Shown: positions 42,624 through 53,518 of the stretch, in pieces
Position numbering within the stretch: position 1 is the first letter of the stretch
Layout of the letters: each line of letters begins with the position of its first letter
Assembly: GCA_029550865.1 (NCBI GenBank)
Contig: JAKPGM010000047.1
Span: 42,560-106,559 of the forward strand
Length of the DNA: 64,000 nt
Source of the DNA: Bacteroidota bacterium
GTDB lineage: Bacteria > Bacteroidota > Bacteroidia > Bacteroidales > DTGW01
Reading direction: 5' to 3'
Translations under genes and position numbers: made by a program
The notes under the pieces: model-generated
Told to the model about the DNA's origin: nothing
The model's database searches: none
Seen by the model: the letters and a program-made list of their open reading frames with translations, nothing else

Positions 42624-43868
42624 GTGGATATATTTGATAAAATTGAAAGAAATCGTGGTCCTTTAGGGCAATATCAGAACGATGCCGAAGGGTATTTTAT
42701 GTTTCCTAAACTCGAAGGGGAAATAGGCCCGTACATGAAATTTAAGGGCCGAATGATGCTGAACTGGAGTTTAAACAACTATTTAGGATTGGCCAACCAT
42801 CCCGAAGTACGCAAGGCCGATGCTGAAGCAGCTGCACAGTATGGACTAGCCTATCCCATGGGGGCACGCATGATGTCGGGGCAAACCGACAAGCACGAAG
42901 AGTTGGAACAACGACTTGCCCGCTTTGTAAAAAGAGAAGCTGCCTATGTTGTAAACTATGGCTACCAGGCCATGTTTTCAATTATCGACACGCTGCTCAG
43001 CCGAAACGATGTTGTTGTGTACGACTCCGAAGCCCACGCATGCATTATCGACGGTCTGCGTCTACACATGGGCAAACGTTTTGTCTATCCACACAACAAC
43101 ATGGAAAAACTTGAGAAAGAGCTCGAAAGAGCCACCAAGTTGGCTTCCGAAACCAAAGGTGGTGTGCTGGTAATCACCGAAGGTGTATTCGGTATGTCGG
43201 GCGATCTGGGTAAGCTCGACCAAATTGTAGCCCTGAAGAAAAAATATAACTTCCGTCTCCTGATAGACGATGCACATGGCTTTGGTACCATGGGTCCTAC
43301 AGGGGCAGGTACCGATGAACATTTTGGGGTTCAAAACGAAGTGGACATTTACTTTGGCACCTTTGCCAAAAGTATGGCACTTATTGGAGGGTTTGTTGCT
43401 TCTCGAAAAGACGTTGTTGACTATCTGCGATATAACATGCGTTCGCAGATTTTTGCCAAATCATTGCCCATGGCCTGCGTCATCGGAGCTCTCAAGCGAA
43501 TGGATTTGATTGAAAATGACCCATCGCTCCGTAAAAAACTCTGGGATAATGTCAAAGCATTACAGGCAGGTTTGAAAGCCAAGGGGCTCAATCTGGGTAA
43601 CAGCAACTCTCCAGTTACGCCTGTCTTCCTATCGGGCAATCCTTTTGAAGCTACCGCAGTAGTATACGACCTGCGCGAAAACTACAATATTTTCTGCTCC
43701 ATGGTTACCTACCCAGTGGTGCCCAAAGGAGTTATCATGCTCAGGTTAATCCCAACTGCTGCACATTCGATGGAAGATATCGAAAAAACCATCAATGCAT
43801 TTGCTGAAGTTGCTGAAAAACTTAAAGCAGGCAAATATCAAGCCGATAGAGTAGTTACTGGAAAATAA
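42624..43868 (+). CDS. PLP-dependent alpha-oxoamine synthase family protein (serine palmitoyltransferase/AONS-like)
   Basis: LNWSLNNYLGLANHPEVRKAD, LLIDDAHGFGTMGPTGAGTDEHFG, FGTFAKSMALIGGFVAS. Confidence 0.88.
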   Translation: MDIFDKIERNRGPLGQYQNDAEGYFMFPKLEGEIGPYMKFKGRMMLNWSLNNYLGLANHPEVRKADAEAAAQYGLAYPMGARMMSGQTDKHEELEQRLARFVKREAAYVVNYGYQAMFSIIDTLLSRNDVVVYDSEAHACIIDGLRLHMGKRFVYPHNNMEKLEKELERATKLASETKGGVLVITEGVFGMSGDLGKLDQIVALKKKYNFRLLIDDAHGFGTMGPTGAGTDEHFGVQNEVDIYFGTFAKSMALIGGFVASRKDVVDYLRYNMRSQIFAKSLPMACVIGALKRMDLIENDPSLRKKLWDNVKALQAGLKAKGLNLGNSNSPVTPVFLSGNPFEATAVVYDLRENYNIFCSMVTYPVVPKGVIMLRLIPTAAHSMEDIEKTINAFAEVAEKLKAGKYQADRVVTGK

Positions 43869-43888
43869 AAAGCAATGCTTCAATAGAA

Positions 43889-43916
43889 AAGGGCGAAGGG
43901 AACTTCGCCTTTTTTT
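43889..43916 (+). terminator. Rho-independent terminator
   Basis: GGCGAAG-GGAA-CTTCGCC followed by TTTTTTT, just after the upstream CDS. Confidence 0.9.
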
Positions 43917-43968
43917 GTGGAAAAGTCGACATAAATTTTTTACTTTACGTAAAATAATTACTCGACCC

Positions 43969-44526
43969 ATGGAAAAAACCTTTACTTCCTTTCTGGAAAT
44001 AGTACAGCAACGATATAGTGTACGTTCGTTCAGCAGTACTCCTGTTGAAGATGATAAAATAAAACAATGCTTACAGGCGGCACATCTGGCGCCATCGGCA
44101 TGCAATGCCCAGCCATGGAAATTTATTGTAGTCAATGATCCTGCACTAAAGAATCAGCTGGCTGATGCCACCTCAAAGCACATTGTACCCATGAACCATT
44201 TTACTAAGCAAGCTCCAGTACACATCGTGGTAATACTCGAAAAACCTAACGTAACCTCGGCCATCGGGTCGGTCATTCAGAATAAACCCTATACCCTTAT
44301 TGATATTGGAATAGCAACAGCCCATTTTTGCTTGCAGGCCACAGCGCTGGGATTAGGAACCTGCATCATAGGCTGGTTTAACGAAAAAAAAGTTCGTAAA
44401 CTGCTAAATATTCCCCTGCTGAGCCGTCCAGTGCTAATCATAGCGTTGGGGTACCCCGACAAACCTGAAATCCCCCCCAAACATCGCAAACCTTTTGAAA
44501 ACATTTTCAACTATAATCAATACTAA
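43969..44526 (+). CDS. Nitroreductase family protein
   Basis: VQQRYSVRSFSSTPVEDDKIKQCLQAAHLAPSACNAQPWKFIVV; true start probably the MEKTF ATG at 43969. Confidence 0.92.
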   Translation: MEKTFTSFLEIVQQRYSVRSFSSTPVEDDKIKQCLQAAHLAPSACNAQPWKFIVVNDPALKNQLADATSKHIVPMNHFTKQAPVHIVVILEKPNVTSAIGSVIQNKPYTLIDIGIATAHFCLQATALGLGTCIIGWFNEKKVRKLLNIPLLSRPVLIIALGYPDKPEIPPKHRKPFENIFNYNQY

Positions 44527-44675
44527 ATTTTAGCCTTCGACGCCTAAAATTAAGTTGTTGAAAAACAAACACAAAAGTGTTGACAAAAATTTGACCAATG
44601 GCTTATGGCGAACTAAAATAATCCTTACCTTTACTACATGCCTAATGTTTATAGGTGCAAATGAGGTAAAAGGAT

Positions 44676-44894
44676 GTGAATATGTTTCAAGAGCTTATTG
44701 AGGCATCGAAGCTTAATATTTCTAAAGGGGCATATCAGCTACGCTATGATGAAAAAAACCATGCCGTTCAAGTTGTTGATAAACGGCATGGCATTGTAAA
44801 TTATGTGGTAGAAGGTGAAGACGATGAGATGCTTTCGGCTACATACATTTATTTTGGCATCAAATACCTTGAAAGCATTGCCAGTGCAGGATAA
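44676..44894 (+). CDS. Hypothetical small protein
   Basis: 72-aa ORF of normal composition in an otherwise unoccupied interval. Confidence 0.5.
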   Translation: MNMFQELIEASKLNISKGAYQLRYDEKNHAVQVVDKRHGIVNYVVEGEDDEMLSATYIYFGIKYLESIASAG

Positions 44895-44904
44895 GGAATA
44901 GGAA

Positions 44905-45360
44905 TTACAGCGAAGCCAAAACTTTTTTAACCGTTTCAGCAATCATCTTTCCTTCTGCCTTACCGGCAAGTTCTTTTGTTGCAACACCCATAACCTTACC
45001 CATATCTGCAGGCGATTTTGCACCCACACGTGCAACAATATCGCGTACAACTTTTTCCAATTCCTCGGCCGACATCTGTGCGGGAAGGTACTTTTCGATG
45101 ACTGAAGCCTCAAAAAGTTCTTTTTCAGCCAGATCGGGGCGATTCTGAGATTGATATATCTCAGCAGACTCTTTGCGTTGTTTAACCATTCGCTGCAAAA
45201 CTTTTATTTCCGTTTCAGCAGACAATTCTTGCGAAGCCCCTTTTTCGGTCTTAGCCAGTAGTAAAGCAGCTTTAATTGCCCTTAAAGCTTCGAGTTTTTC
45301 CTTCTCTTTGGCCAGCATGGCCGCTTTAATGTCATCGTTAATGGTTTCAAAGAGTCCCAT
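44905..45360 (-). CDS. GatB/YqeY domain-containing protein
   Basis: DIKAAMLAKEKEKLEALRAIKAALLLAKTEKG...PADMGKVMGVATKELAGKAEGKMIAETVKKVL. Confidence 0.95.
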   Translation of the reverse strand: MGLFETINDDIKAAMLAKEKEKLEALRAIKAALLLAKTEKGASQELSAETEIKVLQRMVKQRKESAEIYQSQNRPDLAEKELFEASVIEKYLPAQMSAEELEKVVRDIVARVGAKSPADMGKVMGVATKELAGKAEGKMIAETVKKVLASL

Positions 45361-45389
45361 AGCTGGATGTATTAAAATTTACAGGTATA

Positions 45390-46316
45390 TCAAAATTTAT
45401 TGACCTGAAATGTTTTATCTCCCTTCTGGAAAAAGCCGACAATCTGTCGTGCTGCAGCCAGGCCAGCATTATTATTCGCCTCATGGGTCTGTGCACCACA
45501 TTTTTTGGGAGTAAAGTAATAGCGTCCTGCATATTTTTCAGCAATTACCGAGGCATTGTCCGGAGCTACATCGGCCAGATAAACAAAATCATTTCTTTTT
45601 TCGAACACCTGTAGTAAACCTTCCTCATCAATTACCTCTTTACGAGCGGTATTTACCAAACAAGCTCCTTGAGGCATTAAAGAAAGCAGGTCGAAACCTA
45701 TAGAGCGTTTGGTTTGATCATTGGCTGGAATATGCAAGGTAACATATTGGTTGCCACTGAACAAATCTTTTACTGTTTGAACAGGTTTTACGCCATCTTT
45801 TTCCATCAAACTATTATCGACAAATGGATCGAAAGCTGATGTTTGCATGCCAAAACCATGGGCAATTTGCGCCACTAAACGACCAATATAACCATAACCG
45901 TATATTCCCAGCGTCTTTCCGCGGAGTTCGGTACCCGTTGAACCATCGAATTGATTACGAATTTTGTAAATAAGCATACCAAAAACAAGTTCGGCCACAG
46001 CGTTAGCATTCTGCCCTGGAGTATTCATGGCCACAATTTTCCTTTCGGAACATGCAGCCAGATCAATGTTGTCGTAACCTGCGCCTGCACGAACTACAAT
46101 TTCGAGATGAGGAGCTGCTGCAACAACCTCCCTATCAACAATATCGCTCCTTATAATCAACGCATTTGCCTCACTCACCGCTTTGAGTAAATCCTCTTTG
46201 GAGCTATATTTTTCAAGTAGCTGAAACCGAAAACCGGCATCCGTGATTATTTGCTTAATATTTTCTACTGCCGCTTTGGCAAAAGGTTTTTCTGTGGCTA
46301 CCAGTACCGTTTTCAT
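45390..46316 (-). CDS. serA: D-3-phosphoglycerate dehydrogenase
   Basis: D-2-hydroxyacid dehydrogenase fold (RGKTLGIYGYGYIGRLVAQIAHGFGM; VVRAGAGYDNIDLAACSERKI) next to serC. Confidence 0.85.
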   Translation of the reverse strand: MKTVLVATEKPFAKAAVENIKQIITDAGFRFQLLEKYSSKEDLLKAVSEANALIIRSDIVDREVVAAAPHLEIVVRAGAGYDNIDLAACSERKIVAMNTPGQNANAVAELVFGMLIYKIRNQFDGSTGTELRGKTLGIYGYGYIGRLVAQIAHGFGMQTSAFDPFVDNSLMEKDGVKPVQTVKDLFSGNQYVTLHIPANDQTKRSIGFDLLSLMPQGACLVNTARKEVIDEEGLLQVFEKRNDFVYLADVAPDNASVIAEKYAGRYYFTPKKCGAQTHEANNNAGLAAARQIVGFFQKGDKTFQVNKF

Positions 46317-46328
46317 AGGAGTAAGATT

Positions 46329-47399
46329 TTAGTGTTTTGCTTCAAATTCTTTCATAGCTTCTACCAGCGTAATCACGCTCTGTTTAGGTAGAGCATTATA
46401 TATCGAAGCCCTGAATCCGCCCACCGAACGATGCCCCTTTATACCAACAATTCCTTTTGTTTTGGCAAATTCGAGAAAATCCGATTCCAGATCTTTATAC
46501 TCCTCATTCATTACAAAACATACATTCATCAGCGAGCGATCCTCAACATCGCGTACAGGACAACGGAATAGCTTGTTGCGGTCGATTTCGTCGTACAGTA
46601 TTTGAGCTTTTTCAACATTAATCTTATAAATAGCTTCAACCCCTCCAATCGACTTTAACCATTTAAGTGTTTGAAGACAAGCAAATATGGCAAATACAGG
46701 AGGAGTATTGTAGAGCGAATTATTTTCAACATGGGTGCGATAATCGAGCATGGTAGGGATGGTACGTTTAATGTTGCCCAAAAGGTCATTCTTGATAATC
46801 ACAAAAGCTACCCCCGCAGGTCCTAAATTTTTCTGAGCACCCCCATAAATAATGCCATATTTCGAAACATCCATAGGACGGCTCAAAATATCTGATGATG
46901 CATCGGCAAACACTGGTACCTTAACATCGGGATCCTTCTTCAGCTCTGTACCGTATATTGTATTGTTAGTGGTAACATGAAAATAGTCGACATCGTCGGG
47001 TACCACATAGTTTTTCGGGATATAGGTATAATTATCGGCTTTGGAGGAAGCCACCTCTATCACCTCGCCAAAAAACTTAGCTTCCTTCATAGCCTTGCTG
47101 GCCCAAGAACCAGAATTTAAATAAGCTGCTTTAGTATTGAGAAAATTATAAGGTATCATGGCAAATTGGAGACTGGCCCCTCCGCCTAAAAACAGAATTG
47201 AATACCCGGACGGAATATTTAATAATTCTTTGAACAGCTGTTGCGTTTCACTCAAAATAGCTTCAAACTCCTTACTGCGATGGGAAATTTCAAGGATAGA
47301 CATACCTATCCCATTCAAATCTAAAACCGCCTTTGACGTTTGTTCCAAAGTATATTCCGGTAAAATCGAAGGTCCCGGATTAAAATTGTGCTTTCTCAT
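46329..47399 (-). CDS. serC: Phosphoserine aminotransferase
   Basis: [22 protein letters not shown]...[21 protein letters not shown]...[23 protein letters not shown]. Confidence 0.96.
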   Translation of the reverse strand: MRKHNFNPGPSILPEYTLEQTSKAVLDLNGIGMSILEISHRSKEFEAILSETQQLFKELLNIPSGYSILFLGGGASLQFAMIPYNFLNTKAAYLNSGSWASKAMKEAKFFGEVIEVASSKADNYTYIPKNYVVPDDVDYFHVTTNNTIYGTELKKDPDVKVPVFADASSDILSRPMDVSKYGIIYGGAQKNLGPAGVAFVIIKNDLLGNIKRTIPTMLDYRTHVENNSLYNTPPVFAIFACLQTLKWLKSIGGVEAIYKINVEKAQILYDEIDRNKLFRCPVRDVEDRSLMNVCFVMNEEYKDLESDFLEFAKTKGIVGIKGHRSVGGFRASIYNALPKQSVITLVEAMKEFEAKH

Positions 47400-47462
47400 A
47401 AAAATCTATTTTGTTTGCTAAAATTGGGTTTATTATTCAAAAATTCGCCTCAAAAGTAATGA

Positions 47463-48236
47463 TTAATTCCCTAATTTATTTACGTTTGGGTAAAAATTGT
47501 TAATATTTTCACAATATTTTTCAACAACCAGTACATTGTTCGAAAATTCAGGTACTAAAGGAGCCAAATCGGAAGTGAAACAATATTCGAGGACATCGTC
47601 GAGTCCGTTTTTTTTGAGCCGATGGCGTTGAGCAGCCTTTTCAATATAAGCGAGAACGTCGTGTTTAGCAATTGACCATAAATCAAGCGAAGCAATGGTG
47701 CTATCGCAAACGGTAGTGAATTGTCCCTCTTGTAATAATCGTTCGGCAAGCGCACCTGCAAAGATGGTATCCTCGAGGCTAAAGCGATCTTTCCAGCCAG
47801 CACAAAAAATCACCACTGGACGACGATGAGATACAATAAACTCGGTGAGCGCACTTATATTGAGAAAAGCCCCCACAACAATTTTATAAGAGTTTTCCGC
47901 CATGAGAATAGCCTGAGTTCCATTGGTTGTACTGTAGACAAGCGTTTTGTTGTGCACCACTTCCTTCGTAAAGTTAAAGGGCGAATTACCCAAATCGGCA
48001 AAATCGCATTTGATACCATCGCGTTCGGCTGCCACCAGATACCCCTTCTGCTTGTATTCTCGGGCCTCTTCCACCGTCTGTACTGGTATAATCTGCGAGG
48101 CGCCGTTCATAAATGCCGTACAGATAGCCGAAGTTGCCCTTAAAATATCTACAATAACCACGATGGCCTCATCGTTGTGAAAACGATGGTACATGGCTGG
48201 CGAAAAACAAACCTCTATGGGAAGCTTTTTAGACAT
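47463..48236 (-). CDS. comB: 2-phosphosulfolactate phosphatase
   Basis: VVIVDILRATSAICTAFMNGASQIIPVQTVEEAREYKQKGYLVAAERDG...LVYSTTNGTQAI. Confidence 0.88.
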   Translation of the reverse strand: MSKKLPIEVCFSPAMYHRFHNDEAIVVIVDILRATSAICTAFMNGASQIIPVQTVEEAREYKQKGYLVAAERDGIKCDFADLGNSPFNFTKEVVHNKTLVYSTTNGTQAILMAENSYKIVVGAFLNISALTEFIVSHRRPVVIFCAGWKDRFSLEDTIFAGALAERLLQEGQFTTVCDSTIASLDLWSIAKHDVLAYIEKAAQRHRLKKNGLDDVLEYCFTSDLAPLVPEFSNNVLVVEKYCENINNFYPNVNKLGN

Positions 48237-48245
48237 TTGATGTGA

Positions 48246-49373
48246 CTATTTTACCAACACCCCTGACTTAACAAATGGCATATCTACAATCTGAGCTTTG
48301 AGCATCTTTCCCCGAATTTTAATAAAGATTTCCTGTCCCGTTTGTGCAAATGCGGTTGCTACATAACCCATACCAATGCCTTCTCTGAGCAGGGGCGATA
48401 GGGTTCCACTGGTAACTTTTCCAATTTCTTCTCCCTGTGAGTTTTTAATAGGATAATCGTGTCGAGGAATGCCCTTATCAATCATTTTAAACCCAACCCT
48501 TTTTCGATTTACCCCATTCTTTTGCTGATAAAGCAAAATATCTTTATCAATAAAATTTTTGTAAGGAGCAAATTTAACAATCCAGGAAAGACCTGCCTCT
48601 ATGGGCGAAGTTGTATCATCAATGTCGTTGCCATAAAGACAATAACCCATTTCAAGACGCAAGGTATCCCGTGCGCCCAATCCCACAGGTTTGAGTCCAT
48701 AGGGCTGACCTGCCTGGAAAATAGCTTCCCACATTTGTGGGGCATAAGCCTTATCGAAATAAAGTTCAAAACCACCAGCACCAGTATAACCGGTAGCCGA
48801 GATAATTACGTCAGGTACACCGGCAAAAGAACTTTCTACAAAAGTATAGTAGGCTAATTGTTTTAAATCAACCGAGGTTAATTGCTGCAAGATCTTGTAA
48901 GCCTGTGGTCCTTGAATAGCCAGCTGCGCCACATTGTCCGAGACATTTTCGAGCGTAGCCCCTACACGATTGTTCTGGTTGAGCCACTGCCAGTCTTTTT
49001 CAATATTCGACGCATTAACGACCAGAAGGTACTTTTCAGCATTAAATCGGTATACCAGTATATCATCCACAATACCCCCTTTTCCATTGGGAAGGCAGGA
49101 ATACTGTACCTTGCCATCATATAGCTTTGAAACATCATTGGTGGTAACATACTGTAAGAAGTCGAGGGCATATGCACCTTTTACCCATATTTCCCCCATG
49201 TGGGAAACATCAAAAACACCTGCATTCTGGCGTACTGTTATATGCTCATCGGTAATACCCGAATATTCAACTGGCATTAGAAAACCTGCGAATGGCATCA
49301 TGCGCGCCCCCATTGCACGATGAAATGCTGTAAAAGGGGTATGTTTCAACTCTTCCTGTCCTTGTTCTTCCAT
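48246..49373 (-). CDS. gcvT: Aminomethyltransferase (glycine cleavage T protein)
   Basis: [45 protein letters not shown]. Confidence 0.96.
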   Translation of the reverse strand: MEEQGQEELKHTPFTAFHRAMGARMMPFAGFLMPVEYSGITDEHITVRQNAGVFDVSHMGEIWVKGAYALDFLQYVTTNDVSKLYDGKVQYSCLPNGKGGIVDDILVYRFNAEKYLLVVNASNIEKDWQWLNQNNRVGATLENVSDNVAQLAIQGPQAYKILQQLTSVDLKQLAYYTFVESSFAGVPDVIISATGYTGAGGFELYFDKAYAPQMWEAIFQAGQPYGLKPVGLGARDTLRLEMGYCLYGNDIDDTTSPIEAGLSWIVKFAPYKNFIDKDILLYQQKNGVNRKRVGFKMIDKGIPRHDYPIKNSQGEEIGKVTSGTLSPLLREGIGMGYVATAFAQTGQEIFIKIRGKMLKAQIVDMPFVKSGVLVK

Positions 49374-49533
49374 TTTTTGCCTTTAAAACTGCAAAAATAT
49401 ACAATATTTGATATGATTGTGCAGTTTGGTTATACAAAATACCCCACGGCTATTTCAATTATGCTTATTAATTTAGACAAACTCAATGATATGAATTTAA
49501 TTTGCGCAATAAAAATGTAAATTCAGATTCCAC

Positions 49534-50349
49534 ATGCGAAATCTTGTGATACTATTCTGCCTATTGTGGTATGCGGTTGGTTTTGGCCAGTCAGTTGACT
49601 ATGTTGGACAAATCAATGAACTACAAGGGAGGATGTTGTACTTGTATTCAGATTCGGAACGAATAAAATTGGGCAGGGAGATTGTGCAAACGATGATAGT
49701 ATGGCTAAAGGATGAAACAACTTTTAATAGTTCTGCAAGGCCACAGCACGTAGGGCGCGTAAATTCACCCGACAAGGAATTTAATCTTTTTACCTTCAAC
49801 ATTCCTCTTACCGATGGCACTCATCAGTTTGCTGGAGTGATACAGCTTTCGCCTCGCCAGGGTGTATGCAAGGTAATACCCTTAAACGATGTATCGAAGC
49901 AATATGCCACCCGACCGGTTTTCGAACAATTTACTGCCGATCGATGGTATGGAAGTTTATACTATGAAATTATCCCCAAAAAAGTTGAAGGGAAGAAAGT
50001 GTACGTATTGTTGGGTGCTTGTCTCAACAACAGCCTGTTTACCAACAAAAAAATCATCGAAACGCTCTGGTTCACGGATGAAAGAGAACCCATATTTGGC
50101 TATCCCCTGTTCGATTACGGGCTAAAAGTACAGTCGCGGGTAATATTCGAGTATACCATTATGGCGCAGATGGCAATTCATTACAACAAAAAGCTCGATA
50201 TGATTATATTCGATCATCTTGCCCCATCAAGCCCTTTATACACAAACAATTTTAAATATTACGGGCCGGATGCTTCGTACGATGGGTTTAAATTTAAAGA
50301 TGGGTTGTGGCGATTCTGGCCCAATGTGAATCCCTATGCAAAAAAATGA
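49534..50349 (+). CDS. Hypothetical exported protein
   Basis: 271-aa ORF with signal peptide; good coding character but no recognised family. Confidence 0.6.
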   Translation: MRNLVILFCLLWYAVGFGQSVDYVGQINELQGRMLYLYSDSERIKLGREIVQTMIVWLKDETTFNSSARPQHVGRVNSPDKEFNLFTFNIPLTDGTHQFAGVIQLSPRQGVCKVIPLNDVSKQYATRPVFEQFTADRWYGSLYYEIIPKKVEGKKVYVLLGACLNNSLFTNKKIIETLWFTDEREPIFGYPLFDYGLKVQSRVIFEYTIMAQMAIHYNKKLDMIIFDHLAPSSPLYTNNFKYYGPDASYDGFKFKDGLWRFWPNVNPYAKK

Positions 50350-50389
50350 AAGTCCCGTATTTTGCCATGATCGTTTTTACGGGACTTTC
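50340..50389 (-). terminator. Long-stem terminator downstream of the btuG-like gene
   Basis: 12-bp perfect stem GAAAGTCCCGTA...TACGGGACTTTC (50348-50389); on the minus strand it is followed by ATTTTTTTG. Confidence 0.7.
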
Positions 50390-50414
50390 GAAATATAGAG
50401 AGGGTAACAATCGC

Positions 50415-51482
50415 TTAGTTAGCGAAAACTGCAGCTTTTGGAATGAGTCCTACGGTGTAAGATTTAATTTTGTTTCCTATAGCCGAATAACGAATGAGTT
50501 CACCCTTTACGCTAAAATCCTTAGCATCAAAAGCATATATTTCGCCGTTAGCCGCATTTACCGAGAAACCATAAAAATATCCTTCAATAAAAGGCGCAGA
50601 TTCAACAGCGGTACTGGTAATGTTCATTTTCCATATTCCATTAAACCCATAACCTGCCCCATAATAGATTAAGTTTTTATCACGATTGATTCCGATGATG
50701 GATGGATGTGCATTTTTTCCAATGGTAACCGAGCTTACCACCGTATAAGATTTTACATCCACTTTCACCAGCGAGGAAGGTTTGTCGTTTTCACTATCAA
50801 CCCAGTCGGCCACACCCGAGCACAACACCCACAGGTAACCCTGCTGATCGAGCACAAAATGCTGCGGATTATAGCCCACTACAATTGTTTTCTCGATTTT
50901 AAGCGTTGCGGGGTCAAATACAATTATAGTCGAATCGGTACCCCATCCACCGCAATTGGCAATCCATATTTTCTTATTGATTTCGGCTATCCCTTCAGGT
51001 CCCGAACCTATGGCGATGGTTGTATCAACGCTCAGCTTAGCCACATCAAATACAGCCAGGCTTCCATGGATACCATCATTCCCCCATTGGGTAACATAGC
51101 CTTTGTTCTGGTAAAAAGCAACATAGCGAGGACTTGTTAAATTTTCCACAACGCCTGCCTGCTTAAAATCAGCCGCATTAACCACCTCAATCTTGTTAGA
51201 GTTGTTGAGCACAAGATATGCTTTTCCCTGAAAAATCGTCATCGACTGAAGCACATCGCCCAGGGGACGACCATTAGTTTTGGTAAAGATGTCTTCTGTG
51301 ATGCTGTCGGTAGTATAGCTCAAAAAACTAACCGAAGCATTTGATCGCCCATAATTTCCTTCATTCAGGATAAAAGCACCTTTGGAATACAATCCATTCG
51401 ACTGGTCATCATTGTCATCGCTACAGGCCACAAAAACAAAAGTACCAAGGACAAAATAAAACAGGAGTCTTAAGTGTTTCAT
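50415..51482 (-). CDS. btuG: DUF5074/YncE-like beta-propeller surface lipoprotein, probable BtuG-type cobalamin-binding protein
   Basis: Lipobox FVACSDD; propeller text SKGAFILNEGNYGRSNASVSFLS; downstream of a btuB-like TonB receptor and a cobalamin riboswitch. Confidence 0.75.
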   Translation of the reverse strand: MKHLRLLFYFVLGTFVFVACSDDNDDQSNGLYSKGAFILNEGNYGRSNASVSFLSYTTDSITEDIFTKTNGRPLGDVLQSMTIFQGKAYLVLNNSNKIEVVNAADFKQAGVVENLTSPRYVAFYQNKGYVTQWGNDGIHGSLAVFDVAKLSVDTTIAIGSGPEGIAEINKKIWIANCGGWGTDSTIIVFDPATLKIEKTIVVGYNPQHFVLDQQGYLWVLCSGVADWVDSENDKPSSLVKVDVKSYTVVSSVTIGKNAHPSIIGINRDKNLIYYGAGYGFNGIWKMNITSTAVESAPFIEGYFYGFSVNAANGEIYAFDAKDFSVKGELIRYSAIGNKIKSYTVGLIPKAAVFAN

Positions 51483-51506
51483 AGGAAATAATTTTTAACG
51501 TTAATT

Positions 51507-53405
51507 TTATGGTTTAGCAGAAAAATCAAGCATCAGCGTAAACAAATAATTTCGCATGGGCATGGCATAATATTGTCGAACCTGATAAAATTGATTCCAC
51601 AGGTTGTTGATCCGAAACTGTAAGCTTAGTTTGAATTGATTTTTGTAGAGGGTGTACTGACCAAACAAATCGGCAACCTGGTAGGCTGGTAAACGACTTC
51701 CCAGGGTATATCTAAGCCCGGTATAATTATGAATATAGCCAACAGCCAAATTTTTGTAAGTGAACATTTGACTCAAGCTGGCCTTATGAATCGGCATGTA
51801 ATCGGGTGGCAGATTTCCCCACTGTCCGTTCGACTGTAGGGTGCGTGCATAGGTATACTGATAGCTAAAAGCAGTAGTCGAGCGAATACGCGACGTCTGA
51901 TACTGGGACTTAAAGCGCAGATCGACCCCCTGGGATTTTCCCTGCGACTTATTGATGGGTTGCCATTTACCCACGGTATCGGGTTGCCACATAATCCAGT
52001 TGTAAATTTTATTGTAGAAAAACATTTGTGAAGCTTCCAACTGTAGCCCACCTATGTTCCACATCTGATGTACACCCCATTCACCCGACCAACCCCATTC
52101 GGGTTTTAAAGAAGGATTTCCCTTAGCAAAAGCATCTTCCTTCCAGTAAAGGTCGTTAAGCGTTGGAATGCGGTAATTTTTGGACAGGTTAGCGGTTACA
52201 CGCCACCGCTGTGTAACACGATATTCAATACCTGCACTATACACCAACGGGGTAAAGTACGAAACATATTCCTGTCGTGCCCCCAAAGCCAAGTTCAATC
52301 TGCTGGCAATATTTTCGATTTTGTACTGCATAAACATGGAAGCTCGGCTGCGCGTAGGATTTTCGTTATATCCCTGCGAGAAAGCATTATCGATGGTATA
52401 ATTGATTCCCACCTGCAACCAATGATTTTTTCGCACCCAAATTCTCGACTCCAGCTCTGTAATGTACGACCTTGAATGATTATCGGTAGTACCCTGCGAG
52501 GGGTCGAAGTAAAGGACCTGATTATACAAATAAGCGTTTCGCACCGACAGTATGTAAGCCGAATCAACATATTTCCATTGCACATTTAGCCATACATTAT
52601 GGTCATTTTGATGGGAAAGATTCGGGGACGAGCTGGTCATCATGGTCTGGATGTCTTTGTTGTATTGCTGTATCCAGCACGAAGCTTTTAACATCGAACG
52701 TTCCGAGGTACGTATGGCGAATTGTGGGAAAACGCCATATTGTTTAAGTCCTGCATTGGTTTGCCTTACGGTACGTTGGTAAAAATCGGTGGTATTTTTA
52801 AAGGGGAAGTCATTGTCGGCTTGTTGGAGAAAGGTCTTAAGTGATGTGGCGATCCAATGGTTGCCCCATTTATATCCCGCTCCCATACTTTTATTTCCAA
52901 AACTTCCTATTGCGGGGGAAAACCATAGCTGATTGGGTTGTTGAAAGAGGTTTGCCGTACCCATGTGTACAATACCCGTCATCGAGCCACTGCCGTAGTT
53001 GACCCCTGAACCACCATACTGAATGCTGGCTTTATCGAGAAAGCAGGCAGGCACCACCGACAGGTTGAACTGTCCATTCATAGGGCTTTGCAGGTTCACC
53101 TCGTCCCATACCACAGCTGTGTGGGAGGCTGACATACCACGTACAGCTATGGTCGAAAGCCCACCGGGTCCATAATTGTTTACATTCAGTCCCGAGAAAA
53201 CGAGCAGGTCGGGCAGGGAAAGACTACGACTTACTTTAAGCAGAAAAGTGTCGACAGGCTGCACAGTAGCGCCAACCGAAAGAACTTCGAAACGATGACG
53301 CGCAACCTCCACCGCATCAATGTTAATGATGCTATCGGTATCACTCGCACCTACGACAAGATCGGTCGAAAAAGCCCACAGTAAAAACAAATAAAAATAC
53401 CTCAT
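51507..53405 (-). CDS. btuB: TonB-dependent receptor, BtuB-like (vitamin B12)
   Basis: Plug domain (SLSLPDLLVFSGLNVNNYGPGGLSTIAVRGMSASHTAVVWDEVNLQSPMNGQ) and long beta-barrel; controlled by a cobalamin riboswitch. Confidence 0.85.
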   Translation of the reverse strand: MRYFYLFLLWAFSTDLVVGASDTDSIINIDAVEVARHRFEVLSVGATVQPVDTFLLKVSRSLSLPDLLVFSGLNVNNYGPGGLSTIAVRGMSASHTAVVWDEVNLQSPMNGQFNLSVVPACFLDKASIQYGGSGVNYGSGSMTGIVHMGTANLFQQPNQLWFSPAIGSFGNKSMGAGYKWGNHWIATSLKTFLQQADNDFPFKNTTDFYQRTVRQTNAGLKQYGVFPQFAIRTSERSMLKASCWIQQYNKDIQTMMTSSSPNLSHQNDHNVWLNVQWKYVDSAYILSVRNAYLYNQVLYFDPSQGTTDNHSRSYITELESRIWVRKNHWLQVGINYTIDNAFSQGYNENPTRSRASMFMQYKIENIASRLNLALGARQEYVSYFTPLVYSAGIEYRVTQRWRVTANLSKNYRIPTLNDLYWKEDAFAKGNPSLKPEWGWSGEWGVHQMWNIGGLQLEASQMFFYNKIYNWIMWQPDTVGKWQPINKSQGKSQGVDLRFKSQYQTSRIRSTTAFSYQYTYARTLQSNGQWGNLPPDYMPIHKASLSQMFTYKNLAVGYIHNYTGLRYTLGSRLPAYQVADLFGQYTLYKNQFKLSLQFRINNLWNQFYQVRQYYAMPMRNYLFTLMLDFSAKP

Positions 53406-53518
53406 TGTTACAAATGATTGACGAAATCATTCGTAACATTTCGGCAAAAAGTAAAATAGAACTGAATCAATAAAGAGAAGTTCTATTCTTTGCTTTTCAC
53501 CCGAAAGCTACGAAATTC

